The notes: generated by a model from the sequence alone, not told the origin. A DNA stretch of 64,000 bases from Brachionus manjavacas (GCA_019054805.1 JAHQIY010000012.1:2232001-2296000), one strand, 5' to 3'. Positions 20,236 through 31,000 are shown, numbered from the stretch's first letter. Numbers and translations: made by a program.

Positions 20236-20570
20236 TTTGAATTTATTTCGAACTTAATTTATTTTCTAATTAGAGAACTTGAATTAGTTTAGTATCTTTT
20301 TGATTTTGTTCTTATTTATACATCTTTGATACTTAAAAAATGTAGATTTAAAAATCTATACTCGAGTAATTCCAAGAAAAAACAAACATAAACAAATTAT
20401 ACAAAATCTGTAAATTTTTTTTTATAAAATTAATCTAAATTAACATTAAGGAAAAAGAATTTAATCAAAATTTGTAAGTTTTGAAAAATTAAACAAACAA
20501 CAAAACTCTGCATTGAATGATATAAGTTTTAATTAGTTTTATAGGAAACACTGAAATTCAGAGAAGATAC
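20236..20570 (-). promoter_or_regulatory. Promoter module of small Cys/Pro-rich gene, copy 2
   Basis: Near-identical to the modules at 14.5 and 26.2 kb; TATAAATA at 20,320-20,313. It has an extra short TTTTAATTAG insertion near 20,525-20,540. Confidence 0.65.
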
Positions 20571-20572
20571 TG

Positions 20573-20660
20573 GTGATGGATTTGGCTGGCGGTGTAAATG
20601 CGGAAAAAGAAATTCAATTCTCCACAATTCATTTTATTAATTAATTGGTCCAGGTAATTT
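20573..20660 (+). pseudogene. Merlin/ISXO2-like transposase N-terminal fragment
   Basis: DGFGWRCKCGKRNSILHNSF matches the zinc-ribbon-like start of Merlin/IS1016-type transposases (W+C..C....S....SFF). It is only about 25 residues long and is then lost. It begins exactly where the small-gene promoter module ends. Confidence 0.5.
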
Positions 20661-21595
20661 AATCTATGTCCAGGTTTTTTTTTTTTTTTTCTTTAATGAT
20701 TGTCCAGGAAATTTACACATATTGAATTAACTGGACACTTGTCCAGTTTTTTGACAAGACCCGTAATTAATTTTTCAAAATAAATTTCAATTTTATTTTG
20801 GCCTTAAATTAGGCATCGTTAAGTTAATGATCAATTCAAAATATCATTTTGATTCAGTGAGTTAAATTCGATTTAGGTAGATATAAAAATTTAGAAATTT
20901 TTTTTTTTAATTTTTTAAATCAACATATCATATATCGGATGCTACATTAAAATCAATTAAATTATTTCAAAGATTCATTTTAAAATCTAAAGGAAAACTC
21001 TCTGAATTGAAATGATATCTTGTATTGATCATTAACATCAATGTGCGTCAGTTTTCGGTTTTCTACATCCAAATTAAACAAATCCAAATTCTACATACTC
21101 GAATTTGATGATCTTCATTCTTAAAGTCTTGTTTAGATTTTTAAATGAATCATAACTCAAATATCTAAGTTCTTGAAAAGTGAATCAGCATTTAAAAAAA
21201 ATTCAATAAACTTTGTAGATAACTAGACCTTAAGTGAAAAATATAAAAAATGTTTTTTCAATTTCCTTAATTTTAAAAAATTAATCAAGTTTAAAAAATC
21301 TAATTATATAAAACTGAACCTCGTTTTAACGAATCGCTCCGTTCCAAAAAAAACGAGGTCGTTATGAGAGGTTTCCATTAAGAATGAATGGGAAAAAATA
21401 ATTTCCTTTTCTAATTCGACGAGCTTTTTCAATAAAAAACTATTATCATTGTCATCAGCTAGAAAAAAATATTTTATTTTTGTAACATTTCCAAAAATTC
21501 TGCTTTCGAAATAAATGACACTTGGTTTATTATTTCTTCGCCGCCTAATTGCTCGTAGATAGGTGAATTTTCGTCTTGTCTAATTTACGCAAATT
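20661..21595. other. AT-rich intergenic with GTCCAGG repeats and a TIR-like piece
   Basis: GGTCCAGG/GTCCAGGA motifs recur at 20,645-20,750. No genes. A pogo-type end is listed separately at 21,318. Confidence 0.4.
21318..21376. repeat. Pogo/Tigger-like terminal-repeat remnant
   Basis: CTGAACCTCGTTTTAACGAA followed 25 bp later by AACGAGGTCGTTATGAGAGG: the two pieces resemble pogo-family ends facing each other, in the same style as the CGTTATAAAGAGGTTCGACTG end at 48.76 kb. It is probably a minimal non-autonomous remnant. Confidence 0.45.
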
Positions 21596-23060
21596 TTTTT
21601 TTTTTTTTTTGTTTTCTGTACCGAGCTAAAGCTCCTTCAGAATAAATTAAAAATAAAATAAAAGAATAAAATAAAAATAAAATTAAAGTTAATAAAATGA
21701 GATAAAAAAAAAAGAATCAAAATAGAGTAAATTAGCTAAAAAAAATTAAAGTTGAAAAGACATAAATTGGAAAAGATTGTTTCATGTGGCACATGTTTAA
21801 ATAGTTCAAGTTTCAGGGAAAAAAGAAGAAATAGTAAGGTAGCAATTACACAATGGAGTTGGGTATTCAATATATCTTGATTCGAAACCTTCTTTGTATT
21901 CCTTCACCAATCTTTCAACCAATGGAATAGAATGACTCAGTCCTGTCCCAACATATTTCTCACTCAACTCAAAAAGACGATTCGAGACTGTTAGTGATTT
22001 TAGTTTATTAAAAGCTTCATGTTGCACGATGTTGGAGGGAGTATCATATTTTAACTTTAGGATAGATCTGACTGCTGAATTCTGAATTGCTTGTAGTTTT
22101 TTGATATTATTTTCTGAAAATGAATTTAAGCAAGGAAAAGAATAGTCTAAAATCGATCCGACTAAAGATTTATATAAATTTCCTAGTGTGTTTTGATTGA
22201 GACCCCATTTTTTGTTTGACAATATCTTAAAAATATTTAGCCTTTTGTTGCAGCGTTCTTTAATTTCGTCTACCAGTAAATTAAAGTTTAACTTAGAATC
22301 AAATTTAATACCAAGTTACTTGATTTCTTTTTGGCTCACTATTCTGTTTCCATAGCTTTTTAAGTTTAGATTATCACCCTCTTTTTTGTACCTAGAAAAG
22401 ACTACTGAACACGACTTTTCTACTGATATCTTCATTTTCCATTTTATGAGCCATTTTTCTAGTTCGTTGGTGTATTTATTTATCTTATTTTCTAGGTTCC
22501 CCTTTTTCTGGTAAATAAAGAATGTAATTAGATCATCTGCGAAAAGCAGAAAGTATTCATTTTTTGTTTTGTTTCTTTTGGGGATGTCATTAATATAAAT
22601 ACAAAATAAAAGAGGACTAATTACTGAGCCTTGAGAAACACTTGCAGTTATTTGATATTCGTCGCTCAAGCGGTCATTCACAGTTACCTTAAATGTACTA
22701 GAGTCTGAAAAGGATCTAATCCAGTTAGTCAAGTAATGAGGTGGATTCATTTTAATCAATTTAAAAAGTAAACCTTCATGCCAAACCCTGTCAAAGGCTT
22801 TAGAAATCCAAATAAAGACAACAGACATTTTTTTTCCACATAATGATTCCACAATTTTTTGAACTAAAAAGAATAGATTATCTGATGTTCGCCGGTGTTT
22901 CCTAAATCCTGATTGCTCCTGAATAAGAAGTGAATTTTGTTCCAAAAAATTGTAAAATCTTGAATAGTCTTTTCATTCCAGTAACTTTCCTAAACAAATC
23001 GTTATACTAATTAATCTATAATTTAAAGGATCATGTAAAGTAGAGGCCTTTTTTTGAATC
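21596..23060 (-). pseudogene. LINE-A ORF2 3' half, jockey/CR1-type, one of the best-preserved copies
   Basis: On the minus strand one frame runs from 22,945 to 21,806 with a single stop (22,318-22,316), in a KxLGI block where Tyr is expected. RT blocks in order: QEQSGFRKHRR, FIWISKAFDRVWHEG, SVSQGSVISPLLFCIYINDI, FADD (catalytic pair, variant of YxDD), LIKWKMKISVEKS, LGIKFD, then the C-terminal block with LAIQNSAVR-type wording. The 3' end (21,640-21,612) carries GAAGGAGCTTTAGCTCGG, able to form a GAGC/GCTC hairpin, followed by GTACAGAAAAC and a poly-A tract (T run on the plus strand at 21,596-21,611). Upstream, another stop after GKLLE is shared with the 16.4-kb copy. It is 5'-truncated. Confidence 0.88.
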
Positions 23061-23159
23061 ATATTTGCTCGAATTTACGGACATGTCGTTAAATAATCTT
23101 TTTAATGTTAAAAAACCCTGTCGTTAATTATGAATACCCAGGTGTAATAAGTTTATTTT

Positions 23160-23720
23160 CCGAATAATAGAACTTCTTAATTTATCTCTTCGAGAAGGTA
23201 GAGTTCCGAAAGCGTAGAAAACTTTGAACATTACTAACGTAATTGCTCTATTTTAACGACATGTTGGTAACCAAATTCATAATTTGATGTTAAAAAACTT
23301 ACCTAAAAATTCATTAATAGAAATCATAAAACTTTTTAATTTATCTCTTCGAGAAGGTAGAGTTCCGAAAGCGTGTAAAACAACTAACATTACTATGATT
23401 CAAAAAAAGGCCTCTGTTGCCATTATTTTAATATTTTTAAAGCCTTTGATAGGGTTTGGCATGAAGGTTTACTTTTTAAATTGATTAAAATGAATCCACC
23501 TCATTACTTGACTAACTGGATTAGATCCTTTTTAGATAGTAGGACATTTAAGGTAACTGTGAATGACCGCTTGAGCGACGAATATCAAATAACTGCAAGT
23601 GTTTCTCAAGGCTCAGTAATTAGTCCTCTTTTATTTTGTATTTATATTAATGACATCCCCAAAAGAAACAAAACAAAAAATGAAAACTCTCTGATATCTA
23701 GAACGAATGAATTTTATCTG
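23160..23720 (+). pseudogene. LINE-A deletion derivative, head-to-head with the antisense copy
   Basis: Open pieces encode NLPKNSLIEIIKLFNLSLREG (linker before RT) ending ITMIQKKAS, then jump to KPLIGFGMKVYFLN-type readings of the KAFDRVWHEG region in another frame. From 23,481 the frame gives MIKMNPPHYLTNWIRSF and SVSQGSVISPLLF. A segment starting TTTATCTCTTCGAGAAGGTA occurs at about 23,177 and again at about 23,341, a short direct duplication. It is inactive. Confidence 0.75.
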
Positions 23721-24106
23721 GGAGTTGAAACAAAGTTTTTGGTCAAATTTTATTCCAAGGAAGACTGGGAAGTCAGTGTCAGTGTACGGTACTTGCTTTC
23801 CAAAAAGTCTTTTGAGTTCTAAATTAAGGTCATTCTGTTTAGTCGAAAAATTTCTCAGTACTTAAAGGCTTAGATCAACTACAAAATTTCAAAATTTAAA
23901 ATTCAAAGAAATATTTATAAAAAGTTAAAAAAATTTAAGATTAGATTTCAAAAATAATTTTATTAATATTTCAGCCACTGAGTCTTAATGGCTTTTGTTA
24001 AAGAACACTTGAACTGAAAAACAAGACTAATTAAAACTCAAATTTCATCTAAAAATTGTAACTAAAGTTTAAATTAATTTCTTTTTTTTTCTTTTGGAAA
24101 AATAAA

Positions 24107-24688
24107 ATGCTACTTGAAGACGCTACATTTCTAATAATCTGCTCCGTTTTGTTTTTAATAGTAGCATCACTTGTTTATTCATTAACAATTTATTTTATGA
24201 GCCGCTGGTTCTTGAGATCAAGTCTATGGAAGAAATCATATAAATTCCAATCAATAAAGAGCAATAACCAAGAACTTGGCACTCTATCCGAAGGAGAATC
24301 TCATTTAATTAAGAAAAAGGCACAGCTTTGTTTTGGGGAGGTTAAAAATTTAGATTCAAAGATTTTATTTCACACGCTGAACGAGACAGATGGCGACATT
24401 GTTCCACCAAGTGATCTCAATAGCCAATTTTACTTGCTAAACAAAGATCAAAATCAACAGAAAGATTTTAGAAAATTTGGACAAGGCATGAAAAGTAAAA
24501 GTTTTAGCGAATTTGGCGCAATAAAAAACCAAGATGCAGAACATACAAAAATAAGCGGGTTAAAGCGCAAAGTATCCCGTAGTGACAAATCATTAGTTCT
24601 CATATTTAATAAATCTAATCTAATCTTTACCATTGATAAATCGGATCAAAAACCAAAAAATTTAGCAGGAATTGAATTGGAATTTTAA
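24107..24688 (+). CDS. Predicted single-pass membrane protein, unknown function
   Basis: 193 residues in one exon. A hydrophobic segment at about 8-31 (FLIICSVLFLIVASLVYSLT) is followed by a basic cluster (RWFLRSSLWKKSYK), so it is probably anchored with the C-terminus in the cytosol. The remainder is polar, rich in Lys, Ser, Asn and Asp, with no domain recognised. It could also be part of a larger gene, but no splice-linked neighbour was seen. The open frame is long for such AT-rich DNA and the membrane segment is convincing, but expression is not shown. Confidence 0.45.
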   Translation: MLLEDATFLIICSVLFLIVASLVYSLTIYFMSRWFLRSSLWKKSYKFQSIKSNNQELGTLSEGESHLIKKKAQLCFGEVKNLDSKILFHTLNETDGDIVPPSDLNSQFYLLNKDQNQQKDFRKFGQGMKSKSFSEFGAIKNQDAEHTKISGLKRKVSRSDKSLVLIFNKSNLIFTIDKSDQKPKNLAGIELEF

Positions 24689-24689
24689 A

Positions 24690-26020
24690 AATAAAATAAC
24701 TTCAATAAAATTGATCTAAATATTTTCCTTTATTCAAGCTAAAATTCAGCATTTAATAAAATTTCTGGTAAAACCTTATAGATTTCTTAGCTCCTTTTAA
24801 TTTAGGATTTAATTTAAGTGCCTTTTTTAGATAATTAATCCAAAACAAGAAATTTTTAGAAATTAAAATACCGGAGAATAAAATTTAAATTTAATAAGTT
24901 AACTTTTACCCCTACAAAACAATTTACTAAATTTGTAGCTCCCATCAAAAACCATTCAAATAAAAAGTTTCGGTCCAACAATTAAATTCTACTCATTTTT
25001 TTATTAAGAAGAAAATTAAATTTTCATGAAAATGTCTAATGACAACTTATTTCAAAATTATTTTCAAAATTACATTCAAGTTACGGTAAAATTAATGTTT
25101 TATTAAAATTTTATTTTTTTGCTGGCCATCGTTTTCAATAAAGTTATAATATTATATTTTTTATTAGCTAAAAATTGAGTTATTTTCAATTTTTATTAAA
25201 TTTAGGTTTTAATAAAAAAATAGTCTTTCAAAAATCAATTTAATGTATTCAGATTAAATGTAGAAAGTTAATCGGAGACTGCTCTTCTGGTTTTCAAGGC
25301 AGTGCAAAGTTTGTAGATGGGATAAAAAATTTTTCATTAAATCATTAAAATTTAAAAACTGAAGCATTAATGGTTTTAACTCTTTGTTTCCTGGCTGGAA
25401 AAATATTTCAATCATGAGACAAACTCTGCGTTTTTTGCATTTATGTCGGTAGATTTAATTGTACATCTTTTCCATGACAGAAAACAAAGACTAAGAGCAA
25501 AAAATGCTTCGGTAATTAAATTTTAACACTATATAAAAATTGCTTCTATTAAGCTTGATGATTTTTGGCTTTTTTGAATACTAAAATGAGTAAAATAGAG
25601 AAATTGCTGAAAAAAATGAAATGTCACTTTAGAGACCAAAACAAGGCTAAGTATACTAGAATCTAATTTTAAAATAAATTTGTTTTTAAAAAAAAATTTT
25701 TCTCCAAGAATTTCTTATCTTCCTTTATTTTTAAAGAAAACTTTAACTAAAATTTTTGTCTTCTGAATTCTCCTATTAAATATTTGAGTTTATGAATTAC
25801 AATTTTTGAAATTTTTAGATTTTTTTTTAATGTTTATTTATTTAAATCTAATAAAATCTTTTGATCAATCAAAGTTCTTTTTTGTTTATTTCATAATTTA
25901 AAATTCGAGATATTTTGATTACATTCTTATCCTTAATAAAAAATTAAAAGAAATTGATTTAATTTTGTAAATAAATTTATTTAATTTTTTAATAGTATTT
26001 AATAGTAAAAAAAAATGAAT
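24690..26020. other. AT-rich intergenic
   Basis: No gene or clear repeat recognised. A weak match to the GCAGAGTTTTTGC-type MITE end is near 25,425. Confidence 0.35.
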
Positions 26021-26025
26021 TTTTT

Positions 26026-26220
26026 TTAATAGTATGGGTGTCCGTTCAATCCAAAAGGTTGAGCGAATGGAAGTCCGTGCATCATTGGAGCAAGTGTAAG
26101 CGGATGAGGCATTGGAAATGCTGGCATTAATGGAACAAATGGAACTGGTGGTGGTGGTGGTGATAATGGAACAACTGGGACAACAGGAACACAGCAACAA
26201 GAAGATCGTTTTTTGCACAT
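26026..26220 (-). CDS. Small Cys/Pro-rich protein, copy 3
   Basis: 64 residues: one extra in-frame proline in the PPPP run. It differs from copy 2 by Phe for Leu, Thr for Pro and Asn for Tyr at single positions, all amino-acid changing. The antisense frame that is open in the other copies has a TAA here. It has its own promoter module upstream. Confidence 0.6.
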   Translation of the reverse strand: MCKKRSSCCCVPVVPVVPLSPPPPPVPFVPLMPAFPMPHPLTLAPMMHGLPFAQPFGLNGHPYY

Positions 26221-26530
26221 TTTGAATTTATTTCGAACTTAATTTATTTTCTAATTAGAGAACTTGAATTAGTTTAGTATCTTTTTGATTTTGTTCTTAT
26301 TTATACATCTTTGATACTTAAATAATGTAGATTTAAAAATCTATACTCGAGTAATTCCAAGAAAAAACAAACATAAACAAATTATACAAAATCTGTAAAT
26401 TTTTTTTTTATAAAATTAATCTATATAAACATTAAGGAAAAAGAATGTAATCAAAATTTATAAGTTTTGAAAAATTAAACAAACAACAAAACTCTGCATT
26501 GAATGAAATAAGTTTTATAGGAAACACTGA
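26221..26530 (-). promoter_or_regulatory. Promoter module of small Cys/Pro-rich gene, copy 3
   Basis: Near-identical to the other two modules; TATAAATA at 26,305-26,298 on the gene strand. Homology stops at GGAAACACTGA near 26,530. Confidence 0.65.
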
Positions 26531-27486
26531 TATTTAATTTTCAATTTTTTATAGAATTAATTTATGTTATTCGAATTAAACCTCGATTGGAGAAGTAAAA
26601 AAGTAGATATAAATTAAAGAAAAAAATCCATTTAAAAAAAAGCAGAATTATGGTTACAGTTTAAAAAAGATAGTATAAAAAGAAATAAAAAAGTTATTTT
26701 TACAAATTAGATTTGATAAATTTAGATTGACTAAGAAACAAGAGTCTCATTTAGCTTCAATAAAATGTTTTTAATAGATTTTAATTTTTTTATTAAATGC
26801 TTTCTATTGTGAAATAGTTTCTTAATGAAGAATTGTTGAAAGACTGAATTTGAAATTAAACAGAAATTTTGTAATATTTTAAAATTTTGTTTAGAAATTT
26901 AATAATCTTAAAAAATATTAAAAAAAGAATATATTAAATAAAATTCTCTATTTTTTAACATTATTGTGTTTCAGAATGAACTGGGAATGTAATTTAATTA
27001 TTTTTATATGAATGACCATGGTGGACCTGTTTTGGTTAGATTTCAAAAAAAAATAAACAAATCTTTATTTTTATAGCATTTAATGCTAAGATTTTAATTG
27101 TAAACAAGAAATTATTTAGTTAATTGAGGACTAATTATGGAATACATCTATGAAATCAGCAAAAGTGTTTCTAATTAGTGGCTTTTAAAATTAGTTTATG
27201 AAATTTTTTCATACATGCTTTATTTACAGTGCCGTTTTGACACGTGGATTTCTGGTAATTATACGTAAAATTGCGTAATTTACGTAAGATAACTTTGGAT
27301 AACTTTGGAAAAAATAGTGAAAAAAAGTAACTTTTGGTAAAAATATAAACAAATGAATAGAAATCTTTTTAAAATTTATTAATATTAAAAAAAAAAATAA
27401 TAAAAAATTCAAAAAATTGAGCTTTATTTGGCCTTTTCATATTAACCAGTTTTTATATTAGATTATTTATTTTAAAACAAAAAAAA
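26531..27486. other. AT-rich intergenic
   Basis: ACGTAA-type short repeats at 27,240-27,290, similar in style to 38,900-39,015. No gene recognised. Confidence 0.35.
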
Positions 27487-27507
27487 TAAGTTCGAAATAA
27501 ATTCAAA

Positions 27508-27699
27508 ATGTGCAATAAAAGATCTTCTTGTTGCTGTGTTCCTGTTGTCCCAGTTGTTCCATTATCACCACCACCACCAGTTCCATTTGTTCCATTAATG
27601 CCAGCACTTCCAATTCCTCATCCGCTTCCACTTGCTCCAATGATGCACGGACTTCCATTCGCTCAACCTTTTGGATTGTACGGACACCCATACTATTAA
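27508..27699 (+). CDS. Small Cys/Pro-rich protein, copy 4 (promoter lost)
   Basis: 63 residues, MCNKRSSCCC start, differing from copy 2 by Asn3, Ile36 for Met and one synonymous Arg codon. The duplicated sequence begins only 21 bp before the ATG, so the TATA module carried by the other three copies is absent. The upstream sequence here shows no TATAAATA. The copy may be silent or driven by unrelated DNA. Confidence 0.55.
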   Translation: MCNKRSSCCCVPVVPVVPLSPPPPVPFVPLMPALPIPHPLPLAPMMHGLPFAQPFGLYGHPYY

Positions 27700-28182
27700 A
27701 AAAAATATATTTTTTATTAATAATACTTTTAAGTACATTCCAGGCAATTTTTTGAAAAAAATTTATTAACAAAATTTAATCATTTCTTTTTATCTAAACA
27801 TTTTTATTAAAGAAAAATATTATGAACAAAAAAAGGTAAAATGTAAAAAAAATAATCTTAGACTATTTTTATCTTTTAAATAAAAGAGTCATTTTAAAAA
27901 AAATTGTTTTTTAGAGTTTACTTAATCTTTCCAAAGTTTTTGTTCAAAAAATTTAGATGAATATTATAAAAAATTTTCATTTAAATCAAATTTTTCAAAA
28001 TTAAATTTGAGTAGAAAATTTTGAGCCTGGCTTTTAATTTTAGACACTTAAGTTGAAATCAATTTTTTTAAATCAGACCAAATTTTTTAAAATGAAAGCA
28101 ATTTACCAAAAAAAATTAAAAAATTAATTTCTTACCTGATCCATAATATATTATTGATATTTTTACATGATTTTTGGTTACG

Positions 28183-28298
28183 GAAAATGTCACGAAATAA
28201 AAAGATTTAAAAAAAATCATATCCCGAACGTCATTGTTTGATTTTGATGAAATTGTGTGAACATCTTTTAATCATTTCAAATAAGACATAATCTGTCT
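28183..28298 (+). promoter_or_regulatory. Conserved globin upstream blocks (globin 3)
   Basis: GAAAATGTCACGAA (28,183-28,196), ATATCCCGAACGTCATTG (28,219-28,236) and ATAATCTGTCT (28,288-28,298), the same blocks as upstream of globins 1 and 2. Confidence 0.6.
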
Positions 28299-28321
28299 GC
28301 TAAATCAAAAAATAAATCTCA

Positions 28322-28881
28322 ATGGGCTCTTGTTCGAGCAGTAATTTTATTGTTCCAAATGATAAAAATGCTCTTCTGACCATAAATGAAGTGATTTGCC
28401 TACGTGATTCATGGCGGCAAATTGTTCATCAGGGAGAGGATACATTTGCTCTTAACTTTATGTTGCAGCTTTTCAAAAACTATCCAAATCTTAAGCACTT
28501 TTGGTGGTTCCTTCAAGATATTGAAACTGAGGACGATTTAAAAAAAAATCCTAATGCACTGGCACATGGTCAAAAATTGTTTGATGCAATAGATAAAGTT
28601 ATCTATGGTTTGGAAGATCTTAATACTTGTTGTAAAATCTTGATCGATCTCGGAGAAATGCACTTCAAAAAAGGAATTAGAGAAGAACATTTTCAGGTAT
28701 AATTTTTTTGATAAAAAAAAGGTAATTTTTAAGATTGTTTAAAAAATCAAAGCCAATAGAAGAAACTTTAATGGAAACTCTTGCAAATGCCCTTGGAAAA
28801 GCATTCAACATCAAGATTCAAAATACGTGGAAAAAATTTCTGGCTTTCATCGAATACCAAATGAAAATAGGATTTTACTAA
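28322..28881 (+). CDS. Globin 3, two exons, N-terminal lipidation motif
   Basis: Exon 1 is 28,322-28,696 (125 codons) and exon 2 is 28,753-28,881 (42 codons plus TAA), with a 56-bp GTATAA...AAAG intron; 167 residues. Exon 1 is identical in protein to globin 2 (MGSCSS lipidation start, distal His82, proximal His114, intron at G7.0). Exon 2 encodes helices G-H (PIEETLMETLANALG ... YQMKIGFY). A GAA-to-TAA difference relative to globin 2 ends the protein four residues earlier. Near-identity of the two copies implies a recent inverted duplication or ongoing gene conversion. Confidence 0.92.
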
Positions 28882-28955
28882 AATAAAAATTGAAAAATTT
28901 AAAGAGTAAAAATAAAAATTTAAAAAATGGATTAATGGAATTTTTCATTTATTTT

Positions 28956-29590
28956 AAAATAAAATTTAATTTAAAAACAAAAATCATAAGTCACACTTAA
29001 ATTTTTTAAAAAGCTGGGCTTGTAAAATTCTTTCCAAAAGGCAGAAAAATGCTTAAAAGCAAAAAAGGCTAGAAAATAAAATCTATATTATAAAAAATAT
29101 TAAAATATTAATTACCATCAAAAAAAAATTTAGTTTAATAAAAAAAAAATTTTTTTTTCCTATTTTGTTGATTTTTTACCACTTCTGGGTCTAACCCAAA
29201 ATTACCCTCATGTCATCGGGAACTCAACGGAAAAAAAAACTTCTTCGTTTTCAAAGATATTTTTATTCAAAGTTAAAAAAACCTTGAAACATAGGATAAA
29301 AAAATTGATTACAAAATACACTTTTTAATTTCGATAACGCCTAAATTATCAAATTGATAAATTACTAAAAAAGCTTATTAATCAAAAATATTTGACATTA
29401 ATTTAAGTTTTCAAGCTATTTCTTTTTCATTTAGACTACAATTTTTGGATTTAAAACCGATTAGCTGAGGCTTGCCTTAATAGAATAATCATGAATTTTA
29501 CTAGAAAATTCTATTTTTTTAAATTTCACATCAGCATGCCCCAAAAGAAAATAAATAACAGTACTAAACTGTTGGTGATTTATATTAAAA
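28956..29590. other. AT-rich intergenic
   Basis: Nothing recognised. Confidence 0.35.
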
Positions 29591-29594
29591 CAGA

Positions 29595-29945
29595 TTTTGT
29601 TTGACAGACTAAATTCCAGAAGATCGCGAAAAGATGTTTAAGATTATGAACAAATTGGAGTCCGTTGAGTTTAAAAAGGAATAACCTTTGGTCAAAGTGG
29701 TCAAGCTTATAATTTAAGAAGACATTCTAAGACTTGGCGTCGTGAACAGGTAGAAAACTGTCCATCACTGTTCATTTTTTCACAAACAGAGTTGTAAATA
29801 TATGAAATGGATTACCGGAAGAGGTGGTTAGCGCAAAAACGCTAAACAGATTTAAGTCGAAATTTAATTTTAAAAATTGAAATTTAAAAAATATCGCAAA
29901 ATCATAACTGTTTGAATTTGATTTTTTTTATGATATAAATAAGCC
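29595..29945 (+). pseudogene. CR1-like LINE (LINE-B) ORF2 C-terminal fragment
   Basis: Broken frames give DREKMFKIMNKLESV, an RRHSKTWRREQVENC block, an FSQTEL block and readings of WN.LPEEVV.AKT...FK, the terminal CR1-type blocks (HxxKLxREQ, FFxNRVVxxWNxLPxEVVxAxSVNxFK). Stops and frame changes are frequent. The 3' end is an AT-rich tail around 29,930-29,970. Confidence 0.65.
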
Positions 29946-31000
29946 TTTTGTTTTATTTATTTATTTGAAAAATAATTTTGGAGTAAGACTCCCAAGTGGT
30001 TTCGAGTGAAAAAGTGCCCTCTTTTCAGCCCTTTTGTTTAAAATTTTTAATTAAATTCTTTATTTAAATTAAATTACTTGTAAAAATTAAATTATTTATA
30101 AAAATTAAAAGGGTAGATATTCAACTTTTTTGATTGTTCGTTAAAGATATTAAACTTTAAGCCTTTTTCAGGAAAAAACAATAAACCGATCTACTAAAAA
30201 AATATGTTCAGTTTGTAGCAAATTCATTGTTTAACAAAGTCATTTATTGCCACCTCAATCTCATAAGGACCTAAAAAAAAAAGTCAAAAATAAGTCGCAA
30301 ATTTTCAATTTTTTAATTATTAGCAATTTATCTATTTTTAAAAAAAAAAATTCAATTTCATTTAAAAATTAGCTATTTTTTGTTCAATTTAAGATTCTTC
30401 TGGGTTTAATTTCTTCAGAAAAATTCATGATTTTAATTTTAAATTTAATAAAAAAAATTTTTGAATTTTTTTTTTAATTTTTAGCCAAAAACAACAAAAA
30501 AATATGACTATGAAACGGAATGAGACAAAGAGTTTATTTTAACAAAAATGAAAACCTCAAAAAAAATACACAATTTTATTAAAATAAAAAGTCGAAAACA
30601 GGTCCAAGTTTTTAAATGATTTTTGCTTTTTTTTATAAAATAATTTATGATATCAAATCGATGATTTTTGACAAATTTTTGGAAACAGACCTAGAATTAT
30701 TTTTCGTTTAAACAGACCTAGAATTATTTTTCTTTTCTTTTCAAGCATAATATTATCAATAATTATTTAAATTAATTTCTCCAAAATAAAATACGAACCG
30801 AATGAAAAAAAATTTGCAAGCAAAAAAATTAAAATTTATTCCCATCGTTTAAAAAAAAACTAAAACAAACTAGAAAAAATTTAAAACTTTTAAATTATTT
30901 TTTACAAGTGCCTTTTGCAATGATAGAAAAAAAAATCTAAAATTTTATTTTTGACAAAATTAAAATTTTACACAAAATATTAAAATCAACATTAACATAT
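29946..31000. other. AT-rich intergenic
   Basis: A short direct repeat ACAGACCTAGAATTATTTTTC occurs at 30,685-30,705 and 30,713-30,733. No gene recognised. Confidence 0.45.

Larger units (their letters stand above)
18805..20262. repeat. Left arm of 1.46-kb inverted duplication
   Basis: Contains globin 2 and small-gene copy 2 on the minus strand. It matches 27,487-28,955 in reverse orientation: the globin coding sequence is identical except in the stop-codon region, with scattered indels in non-coding parts. The arm ends just upstream of the small-gene ATG, so the promoter module of copy 2 is outside the duplicated part. Confidence 0.85.
27487..28955. repeat. Right arm of 1.46-kb inverted duplication
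   Basis: Contains small-gene copy 4 and globin 3 on the plus strand; mirror image of 18,805-20,262, about 7.2 kb away. Homology begins at about 27,487, only 21 bp before the small-gene ATG. Confidence 0.85.
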
